This document shows, piece after piece, positions 1-5,579 of a stretch of 8,896 nucleotides of DNA. The translations under genes were made by a program, and so were the position numbers. This DNA comes from an uncultured Lachnospiraceae bacterium (GTDB lineage Bacteria; Bacillota_A; Clostridia; Lachnospirales; Lachnospiraceae). The stretch spans positions 1 through 8,896 of the forward strand of contig CAJUQU010000156.1 in assembly GCA_910588595.1 (NCBI GenBank), written 5' to 3'. The notes under the pieces were generated by a model that was not told where the DNA came from, searched no databases, and saw only the letters and a program-made list of their open reading frames with translations. Numbering within the stretch: the stretch's first letter is position 1; each line of letters begins with the position of its first letter.

Positions 1-36
1 CTCATAACATTTCGTCAAATGACGCACTTCCAGCAT
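1..36 (-). CDS. ABC transporter ATP-binding protein, N-terminal fragment (cut by window edge)
   Basis: Twelve codons are visible on the minus strand, reading MLEVRHLTKCYE. This is the usual opening of an ABC-transporter nucleotide-binding domain (the first beta strand, ending in the A-loop aromatic Tyr that stacks on ATP adenine). The ATG is preceded by a purine-rich stretch (AGGAAAGGGGGGGCAGG) that serves as ribosome binding site. It lies 25 bp downstream of a PqqD-like reading frame on the same strand, and that pairing is common in peptide (RiPP) maturation and export clusters. Walker A and all later motifs are outside the window, so the substrate cannot be stated. The family call rests on a very short sequence and could be wrong. 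Confidence 0.6.
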   Translation of the reverse strand, partial: MLEVRHLTKCYE

Positions 37-61
37 ATCCTGCCCCCCCTTTCCTGTATTC

Positions 62-244
62 CTACTGGCAGGCAAGCAATCCTTTGTCCTTGATCGATCG
101 TGTGAATTCCTCTATATACTCTTTATCGATCTCGGATGCACTGACCTGTCCATCCCCCAGTACCTCACAGATCTCTTCCACACTCATAAAGACATCATTG
201 ATGCATTCCAGTATTTTAAATGCATCATCGTTTACATTATTTGT
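62..244 (-). pseudogene. PqqD-like (RiPP recognition element) protein, 5'-truncated
   Basis: From 244 down to the TAG at 62-64 the minus strand is open for 60 codons. It reads like the C-terminal two thirds of a PqqD/RRE fold: a helix around NVNDDAFKILECI, then SVEEICEVLG, then acidic SEIDKEYIEEFTRSIKDKGLL. PqqD-family proteins bind the leader of a ribosomal peptide and present it to a maturase. They are normally about 90 residues and begin with beta strands (the pattern LNLETGxxxxLN) that are absent here. In this frame a TGA sits at 245-247. The first possible ATG is at 187, which would give only 41 residues and split the domain. I therefore call it a decayed or 5'-truncated gene. A short MLNLKCQA stretch just beyond the TGA (from the ATG at 269-271) might be a remnant of the missing part. 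The reading continues directly into the ABC ATPase gene. The family assignment is by eye. Confidence 0.5.
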
Positions 245-250
245 TCAAGC

Positions 251-279
251 TTGACATTTTAAATTTAACATTTTATGAC
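251..279 (+). promoter_or_regulatory. Candidate sigma-A promoter P1 for the 394-558 ORF
   Basis: TTGACA at 251-256 is a perfect -35, followed after exactly 17 bp by TATGAC at 274-279 (4/6 to the -10 consensus). The predicted start is near 286, so the transcript would begin inside the 281-337 inverted repeat and carry it as a 5' hairpin. It points at the small ORF starting at 394. Confidence 0.45.
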
Positions 280-296
280 AAATAGTACCATGTCAA
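270..296 (-). promoter_or_regulatory. Candidate leftward promoter for the PqqD-like/ABC genes
   Basis: On the minus strand the left arm of the palindrome contains TTGACA (296 down to 291). It is followed by TAAAAT (275 down to 270; 5/6 to the -10). The 15-bp spacing is shorter than ideal, which keeps confidence low. It would drive the PqqD-like frame and the ABC ATPase. Confidence 0.3.
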
Positions 297-337
297 AACT
301 GGAAAAGAATTTTTTCCAGTTTTGACATGGTACTATT
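281..337. repeat. Perfect 26-bp inverted repeat between divergent transcription units
   Basis: Positions 281-306 are the exact reverse complement of 312-337, with a 5-base centre (gaatt, 307-311). No mismatch was found in the arms. Each arm contains an outward-facing TTGACA (291-296 on minus, 322-327 on plus). No T-run follows on either strand, so it is not an ordinary intrinsic terminator. It could be an operator for a dimeric regulator, a 5'-leader hairpin of transcripts from the 251-279 promoter, or a small mobile palindrome. The nearby HTH regulators make the operator idea attractive but unproven. Confidence 0.8.
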
Positions 338-351
338 CCAAATAACATGAT
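322..351 (+). promoter_or_regulatory. Candidate promoter P2 using the right arm of the palindrome
   Basis: TTGACA at 322-327 lies within the right arm, with CATGAT (4/6) at 346-351 after 18 bp. A better -10 match, TATGAT at 351-356, lies too far away. If this promoter is used, the palindrome would overlap its -35, so a protein bound there would block it. It competes with P1 as the source of the 394-558 transcript. Confidence 0.3.
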
Positions 352-393
352 ATGATAAATTACCAATGAAAAAAAATTAAGGAGGTCCTACAA

Positions 394-558
394 ATGAACG
401 ATAAAAATATCCTTCATTTCCTCAAAAGAGCAACTGCACTTATGCTGGTACTCACGATCGTTGCTGCTATTCCAAAGTACAGGCGATGTGAAGAACCTGA
501 ACTTTTCTCATCTATTAAGATTCATTCCCTTACATTTCATCCCCAAAATGATATCTGA
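394..558 (+). CDS. Small secreted or hydrophobic peptide ORF (54 aa), function unknown; candidate signalling peptide or truncated secreted protein
   Basis: The ATG at 394 is preceded by AAGGAGG (379-385) at 8-nt spacing, an excellent ribosome binding site. The product has a basic start (residues 1-12, including HFLKR), a hydrophobic core ATALMLVLTIVAAIP (about residues 13-27) and a polar tail with a run of charged residues (KYRRCEEPE) ending at QNDI. This is signal-peptide-like. The gene converges with, and overlaps by 29 bp, the 3' end of the HTH/TPR regulator at 530-1486. Convergent overlap of a short hydrophobic peptide gene with its regulator is a known arrangement in some Rgg/SHP pairs. 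The other reading is that it is the signal-peptide stub of a larger secreted protein whose body was lost by recombination; the tail overlapping the neighbour gene looks non-homologous to anything I recognise. Translation is likely; function is not established. Confidence 0.5.
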   Translation: MNDKNILHFLKRATALMLVLTIVAAIPKYRRCEEPELFSSIKIHSLTFHPQNDI

Positions 559-1486
559 GATTTTCGTTAATAAGCTTTCGATTATACGCATCCTTCCTTG
601 CGGCAGCAATATAGTACGCCTGCCGCATCATTCTTTTTATCTCTCTCAGTTCCTGCTTCTGCATTTCAGAATCTTCCATCGTTTTAGTCAGTTTTAACCT
701 ATTTCCTGCCACTCCCATCAGCAATTCTACCAATGCATGTGCATATCCACAACTGACAGCCATCTTCAAGCCTTCACTGGCTTTTGCCAAAGCTTCCTCA
801 TATCGTCCCAGCTTACCGAGCGGTCGTGCCAGATTCGCCAAAGTAATGAGCTTCAGCTCCTCCGCATTTTTCACATCCATATACCCCGCATCCAGACTCC
901 TTATGATCGTCTCATATACCCGGATCGCCTCATCCATGTCACACATAGCATAGTATGTATTTCCGATCTCCATAAGGATCAGTATCTCCTGCTCTCTGTA
1001 TGGGAATACGATATCGCGCTTCCCATCCCGCAGATAACATTCATAATCAGGGATCGTCATCGCCAGTGCCTCGCCAAGCTGCTGCATATGTTCCTGTACC
1101 CCGATCGTTCCCATATTATAAGCCAATATGGATTCTACCCGTTTCAGATACTGTCTGTCCGTCACATAATCTGATATCTTCTCCCTGATTCGCGTCAGGT
1201 AGCGCTCCGCCACATGATAATCACGCTTTGCCATGGCATCCTCAAACAAAGGGTACTCTTCCAGCAGGGACATATCCTTTCCCATACAGACTGCACAATT
1301 GTTGTGTACTCCGCGCCCCATCTTTTCCATAAGCTGCCTGTACGTATCAGGCTTGATCCTGTGTTTATTGTGCTCAATGTGGGACAGAGTCTGCACCGAA
1401 CAGATTCCGTCGCACAACTCTTCCTGCGACATTCCGACTGCATTTCGTGTCAGCCGGATCACATCTCCAGCCCTGTAATCTGCCAT
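530..1486 (-). CDS. HTH (XRE-type) regulator with TPR domain, RRNPP/Rgg-like
   Basis: This is a 318-residue cytoplasmic DNA-binding regulator. Residues 7-57 form an XRE helix-turn-helix (GDVIRLTRN, then MSQEELCDGICSVQTLSHIE). The rest is all-helical with recognisable tetratricopeptide units, for example GNTYYAMCDMDEAIRVYE (about 175-192) and LGKLGRYEEALAKASEGL (about 223-240). In the RRNPP families (Rgg, PlcR, NprR, PrgX, Rap) this TPR part binds a secreted and re-imported peptide. Peptide binding here is inferred from architecture only. The start ATG at 1484-1486 has GGGGAGG just upstream and lies inside the last codons of the preceding regulator gene (28-bp overlap), suggesting translational coupling. 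Unusual cysteines are a CxxC at residues 64-67 and C25/C29 in the HTH. Its 3' end overlaps the plus-strand 54-codon ORF, and no clear terminator follows. Confidence 0.8.
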   Translation of the reverse strand: MADYRAGDVIRLTRNAVGMSQEELCDGICSVQTLSHIEHNKHRIKPDTYRQLMEKMGRGVHNNCAVCMGKDMSLLEEYPLFEDAMAKRDYHVAERYLTRIREKISDYVTDRQYLKRVESILAYNMGTIGVQEHMQQLGEALAMTIPDYECYLRDGKRDIVFPYREQEILILMEIGNTYYAMCDMDEAIRVYETIIRSLDAGYMDVKNAEELKLITLANLARPLGKLGRYEEALAKASEGLKMAVSCGYAHALVELLMGVAGNRLKLTKTMEDSEMQKQELREIKRMMRQAYYIAAARKDAYNRKLINENLRYHFGDEM

Positions 1487-2508
1487 CTCAATTCCTCCCC
1501 GCAGAACCGTCTGATCGTCTCCATCTGCTGCCGATCGCCAAAAACTTCACAGATGCTGTACGCCATAAGGCATTCCCTTTGGATTTCCTTCCTGGCATCA
1601 TGATCTCCGGCAGCACTCAGATTCCCCTTCTCCGATGCCGCCCTATACCGACGCAGCAATGCCTGCGCCCTGAGAAAGTGCAGTCGGTCCAGACCCTCTA
1701 TTTCCCTTCCCTGCGCGACAAAATCAATTCCCTGGTTGATATAAGACAACTCCATGTCCGGATTCTGCATTCTCTGTTCCAGTCTGATCAGTTCCATAAG
1801 GATCCTGTACCCTGTCTTCTGTTTCCTGTGTTCTGCATCATAGCGCTGAACATGACGAAACAGATCCAGCAATATTTCTTCTGTTTGGACATCTCCATGA
1901 TCCTTCCCATAGTGAACCATAAGCAGTATCAGTCCGATCTCCGTCGATGTATACAACTGTCTTCCCCCACTGCCCGGCACGAACTTTTGTTTTGTCAGGC
2001 GCAGCGTGCGGAGTGCGTGTTCACACAGCTTTATCTGTTCATCCTGCTGACTGTCCTGGGTGTTTTCGCTGTTTTCCAACTGATCCACTGCGATCAAAAC
2101 TTCCTGATAACTGCAGAACTGTTCGTGAATCCTGGGCGCACTGTTCTTCATGGCACGGTATGCCGACAGCGCTTCCCGCACCCTGTCATATTCCCTTTGC
2201 TGCATATGTTTCCTGATTGATTCCCGCGCACACCACAGTGCATGGTCCTCGTCATTTAAGAGCTGTTCAAACTGATCTGCCGTCTTTCCGATCCGCTCCA
2301 GCAGCAGACTGCTTGTCATGGAATCCACACATCGGATCCCCCGCTCCAGACGGGACAGTTTGGTCTTGGAACAGATACCGCCACACACCTGCCCCAGATC
2401 CAGACCGTATCTGTCCCTGTAATAACTCAATATTACACCTGCGGAATTGATCTTTGCAATACCGCTGTCGCCCCCTGCTTCAAGATCATTTTCATTGGTC
2501 TTTGGCAC
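1459..2508 (-). CDS. HTH regulator with TPR-like helical domain, diverged paralogue of the next gene
   Basis: This is a 349-residue protein with the same plan as the downstream regulator. Its HTH is at about residues 23-75 (AGVILSYYRDRYGLDLGQ, then VCGGICSKTKLSRLE), followed by some 270 residues of helical repeats (e.g. REYDRVREALSAYRAM, about 105-120). The shared pattern (L/V)CxGICSxxxLSxxE in the recognition-helix region and an EI(L/G)LIL-type segment in mid-protein mark the two as paralogues, although overall identity looks low. I chose the GTG at 2506-2508, preceded by AAGGAAGGAG at about 5 nt. The longer frame from 2598 would run inside uvrA and has no ribosome binding site. The gene starts 20 bp after the uvrA stop in the same direction. 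A role as peptide-responsive transcription regulator is inferred; no ligand or target is known. There is also no frameshift or internal stop to suggest decay. Confidence 0.75.
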   Translation of the reverse strand: MPKTNENDLEAGGDSGIAKINSAGVILSYYRDRYGLDLGQVCGGICSKTKLSRLERGIRCVDSMTSSLLLERIGKTADQFEQLLNDEDHALWCARESIRKHMQQREYDRVREALSAYRAMKNSAPRIHEQFCSYQEVLIAVDQLENSENTQDSQQDEQIKLCEHALRTLRLTKQKFVPGSGGRQLYTSTEIGLILLMVHYGKDHGDVQTEEILLDLFRHVQRYDAEHRKQKTGYRILMELIRLEQRMQNPDMELSYINQGIDFVAQGREIEGLDRLHFLRAQALLRRYRAASEKGNLSAAGDHDARKEIQRECLMAYSICEVFGDRQQMETIRRFCGEELRWQITGLEM

Positions 2509-2528
2509 ATTGACTCCTTCCTTAGCAT

Positions 2529-5402
2529 TTATTTCTTTGCTTTCTTCGCCCGCTCCAGCATCCTTTTCACATAGATTCCCGTGTAGGAATCCGGGCACCT
2601 GGCTATGCGCTCCGGCGTGCCCTCGGCGATCACCGTGCCGCCGCCGTCTCCGCCCTCCGGTCCGATGTCGATGATGTAGTCTGCCGTCTTGATCACGTCC
2701 AGGTTGTGCTCGATGACGATCACCGTGTTGCCGCCCTCCGCAAGGCGCTGCAGGATCTCGACCAGCTTGTGCACGTCCGCAAAGTGGAGCCCTGTCGTCG
2801 GCTCGTCCAGGATATAGATCGTCTTGCCGGTACTTCGGCGGCTCAACTCCGTCGCGAGCTTGATGCGCTGCGCCTCGCCGCCGGAGAGCGTCGTCGAGGG
2901 CTGCCCCAGCCGGATATAGGAGAGTCCCACATCATACAAAGTCTCGATCTTTCGCTTAATAGAAGGAACGGGCTCAAAGAACGTCATCGCCTCCTCGACG
3001 GTCATGTCCAGCACATCATAGATGCTCTTTCCCTTGTATTTCACATCGAGCGTCTCTCTGTTGTAGCGCTTTCCCTGGCAGACCTCGCACGGCACATACA
3101 CATCCGGCAGAAAGTGCATCTCGATCTTGATGATGCCGTCTCCGCCGCACGCCTCGCACCGTCCGCCTTTGACATTGAAACTAAAGCGCCCCTTGCTGTA
3201 ACCCTTTGCTTTCGCGTCGACAGTCGAGGCGAACAGATCTCTGATCTGGTCAAACACACCCGTGTAAGTTGCCGGGTTGGATCTGGGCGTCCTGCCGATC
3301 GGTGACTGGTCGATGGCGATCACCTTGTCGAGCTGTTCCACCCCTTCTATTTTCTTGAACTTACCCGGAAGGGTGCGCGCCCTGTTCAGCTGTTTTGCCA
3401 GATATTTGTACAGGATCTCGTTGACCAGCGAGGATTTGCCGGAGCCGGACACCCCTGTCACGCAGGTAAACACACCGAGCGGAAACTTCACATCGATGTT
3501 TTTGAGGTTGTTCTCCGCCGCCCCCTTTACCGTGAGCCACCCCGTCGGCTTTCTCCTTGCCGCAGGCACGGGAATCTGTATCTTTCCGCTCAGATACTGC
3601 CCTGTGATGGACTCGGGCACCTCCATGATCTCCTGCGCCGTTCCCTGTGCGATCACCTCCCCGCCGTGCTCCCCGGCGCCGGGCCCGATATCGATCACAT
3701 GATCTGCCGCCAGCATGGTATCCTCGTCATGCTCCACGACGAGAAGCGTATTGCCGAGTCCCTGCAGATCGCGCAATGCCGCCAGCAGCTTGTCATTGTC
3801 CCGCTGGTGCAGACCGATGCTCGGCTCATCCAATATATAGCACACCCCGACAAGCCCGGAACCGATCTGCGTCGCCAGCCTGATGCGCTGTGCCTCACCG
3901 CCCGACAAAGAAGCCGTTCCCCTGGACAGACACAGGTATTCCAGCCCGACACTTGCGAGAAATCCCACCCTCGCGCGGATCTCCTTCAAGATACGCTTTC
4001 CGATCAGCTGCTGCTGTTTGGTCAGCTCCATCGTGTCCAGAAAACTGTAAAGGCTGCCGATCGACATGGAGGTGATCTCATAGATATTCTTATCGCAGAC
4101 TGTCACCGCCAGGGACGTCTTTTTCAGGCGCCTTCCGCCGCACTCCTTGCAGGGTGTGATGCGCATGAACGTCTCGTACTCCTGCTTGATGCCCTCGGAG
4201 GCAGTTTCCCGGTATCTGCGCTCCACATTTTTGATCAGTCCCTCAAATGCCACAGGGTAAGTCCCCTCGCCGCGCTGTCCCTTGTAGTGGACTGTCACTT
4301 CCTTCCCTTTTGTCCCGTTGACCAGCACATCCTTTGCCTTGTCCGACAGTTCCTCAAACGGCGTGTCGAGTGAAATACCATACTCTTTGCTCAGCGCCTG
4401 CAGGATCGCATTCGTAAAGCTTCCCTTGTCCGCACACGACTGCCAGCCCATGACCGCGATCGCCCCCTGGTTGATGCTGAGGCTCTTGTCCGGTATGATC
4501 AGGTCGATGTCAAACTCCATCTTGTAACCAAGTCCGAAGCACTCCGGGCAGGCGCCGAACGGATTGTTGAACGAAAAGCTTCTCGGCTCCACCTCGTCAA
4601 TGCTGATATTGCAGTCGGGGCAGGCAAAGCTGTCTGAGAAATTCATCATCTCGCCGTCGATCACGTCGACCATCAGCAGACCGTCGGAGAGCGCCATGAC
4701 ATTCTCGATGGAGTCTGTCAGTCTCCTCTCGACGCCCTCCTTCACAGCGATCCTGTCCACGATGATCTCGATATTGTGCTTGATATTTTTCTCGAGCTTG
4801 ATCTCCTCGGACAGATCGTACAGATTGCCGTCGATGCGGACGCGCACATAACCGCTTTTCTTTGCGCGGTCAAGCACCTTGGCGTGCTCCCCCTTCCTGC
4901 CGCGCACGACCGGCGCGAGCAGCTGGAGTTTCGTGCCCTGCGGCAGCTCCATGATCTGGTCTACCATCTGGTCGATCGTCTGCCGCCTGATCTCCCTGCC
5001 GCAGTTTGGGCAGTGCGGTATGCCGATGCGCGCATACAGGAGCCTGAAATAATCGTAGATCTCCGTGACTGTGCCGACTGTCGAGCGCGGATTGCGGTTG
5101 GTGGACTTCTGGTCGATCGAGATCGCCGGCGACAAGCCGTCTATGCGCTCCACATTCGGCTTTTCCATCTGTCCCAGAAACTGCCTGGCGTAGGAGGACA
5201 GCGACTCCATATACCGCCTCTGCCCTTCCGCGTAGATCGTGTCAAATGCCAGTGAGGACTTTCCGGAACCGGACAGTCCTGTCAGCACCACAAACTTGTT
5301 TCTGGGAATATCCAGATCGATGTTTTTCAGGTTGTGTTCATTTGCACCGCGAATCTTGATGACCTCTCCCCTGGGAAGCATTTTCAGTTGTTCTCTGTCC
5401 AT
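2529..5402 (-). CDS. uvrA: Excinuclease ABC subunit A (UvrA)
   Basis: UvrA is the dimeric ABC-type ATPase that scans DNA for bulky lesions with UvrB and loads it for UvrC incision. The product is 957 residues, normal for the family. Visible in order: Walker A GLSGSGKSS (42-50); a zinc module with C261/C264 and C285/C288; a further CKEC pair (418-421); ABC signature LSGGEAQR (499-506) and Walker B ILDEPS; second Walker A GVSGSGKSS (650-658); second zinc finger C749/C752 and C772/C775; second LSGGE (839-843) and ILDEPTTGLH (864-873). All key motifs are intact. The start is uncertain. ATG 5402 is used here, a GTG at 5423 would add seven residues, and the ATG 14 codons further upstream of the conserved IKIRGANEHNLKN region is possible too. 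None has a strong ribosome binding site. It follows uvrB by 177 bp and precedes a regulator gene by 20 bp. Confidence 0.97.
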   Translation of the reverse strand: MDREQLKMLPRGEVIKIRGANEHNLKNIDLDIPRNKFVVLTGLSGSGKSSLAFDTIYAEGQRRYMESLSSYARQFLGQMEKPNVERIDGLSPAISIDQKSTNRNPRSTVGTVTEIYDYFRLLYARIGIPHCPNCGREIRRQTIDQMVDQIMELPQGTKLQLLAPVVRGRKGEHAKVLDRAKKSGYVRVRIDGNLYDLSEEIKLEKNIKHNIEIIVDRIAVKEGVERRLTDSIENVMALSDGLLMVDVIDGEMMNFSDSFACPDCNISIDEVEPRSFSFNNPFGACPECFGLGYKMEFDIDLIIPDKSLSINQGAIAVMGWQSCADKGSFTNAILQALSKEYGISLDTPFEELSDKAKDVLVNGTKGKEVTVHYKGQRGEGTYPVAFEGLIKNVERRYRETASEGIKQEYETFMRITPCKECGGRRLKKTSLAVTVCDKNIYEITSMSIGSLYSFLDTMELTKQQQLIGKRILKEIRARVGFLASVGLEYLCLSRGTASLSGGEAQRIRLATQIGSGLVGVCYILDEPSIGLHQRDNDKLLAALRDLQGLGNTLLVVEHDEDTMLAADHVIDIGPGAGEHGGEVIAQGTAQEIMEVPESITGQYLSGKIQIPVPAARRKPTGWLTVKGAAENNLKNIDVKFPLGVFTCVTGVSGSGKSSLVNEILYKYLAKQLNRARTLPGKFKKIEGVEQLDKVIAIDQSPIGRTPRSNPATYTGVFDQIRDLFASTVDAKAKGYSKGRFSFNVKGGRCEACGGDGIIKIEMHFLPDVYVPCEVCQGKRYNRETLDVKYKGKSIYDVLDMTVEEAMTFFEPVPSIKRKIETLYDVGLSYIRLGQPSTTLSGGEAQRIKLATELSRRSTGKTIYILDEPTTGLHFADVHKLVEILQRLAEGGNTVIVIEHNLDVIKTADYIIDIGPEGGDGGGTVIAEGTPERIARCPDSYTGIYVKRMLERAKKAKK

Positions 5403-5469
5403 CTTCGTACCATACCTTTCCACAATTCAATATCACTGTTTTGTACATCCGTTTCGGATATTTAATTCG

Positions 5470-5502
5470 TTATTTCCTTGATCTCTCATCACGACGGCAC
5501 AC
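5470..5502 (-). CDS. Possible 10-codon ORF in the uvrB-uvrA spacer (doubtful)
   Basis: A GTG at 5500-5502 stands 7 nt after a perfect AGGAGG (5510-5515) and opens a frame reading MCRRDERSRK before TAA at 5470-5472. The ribosome binding site overlaps the foot of the 5514-5577 hairpin, so folding could hide or expose it. It is out of frame with uvrA. It may be a leader or coupling ORF for uvrA, whose own ribosome binding site is poor, or simply chance. Only the strength and spacing of the AGGAGG argue for it. Confidence 0.2.
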   Translation of the reverse strand: MCRRDERSRK

Positions 5503-5513
5503 GGGTGTCCCTC

Positions 5514-5577
5514 CTGCGGCATTGCTCAAATAACAGTGTGTACAACATCTGCCATTTGAGCAATGTTGTGCCCGCAG
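5514..5577 (-). repeat. Large hairpin between uvrB and uvrA
   Basis: It begins 2 nt after the uvrB stop. The inner stem is a perfect 12 bp (5520-5531 with 5554-5565), with a 22-nt loop. An outer 6-bp stem (5514-5519 with 5572-5577) adds to it across a 6-nt bulge. An alternative 7-bp stem (5542-5548 with 5563-5569) uses part of the same arm and excludes the 12-bp stem. No U-run follows in the direction of transcription, so it is not a standard terminator. It may tune uvrA expression or message stability. Confidence 0.65.
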
Positions 5578-5579
5578 CT

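Noticed and set aside
290..325. Both strands of the palindrome can encode an almost identical 11-residue peptide (MSKLEKNFFQF on plus, MSKLEKILFQF on minus).
   Set aside because: This follows automatically from the inverted repeat, and neither ATG has a ribosome binding site.
461..697. Plus-strand frame of 78 codons running through the end of the regulator gene.
   Set aside because: It starts at a TTG without ribosome binding site and is antisense to conserved regulator sequence; the 394-558 frame has the real ribosome binding site.
2509..2598. A 30-codon N-terminal extension of the first regulator into uvrA.
   Set aside because: The extension reads uvrA codons in another frame and has no ribosome binding site, while GTG 2508 has one.
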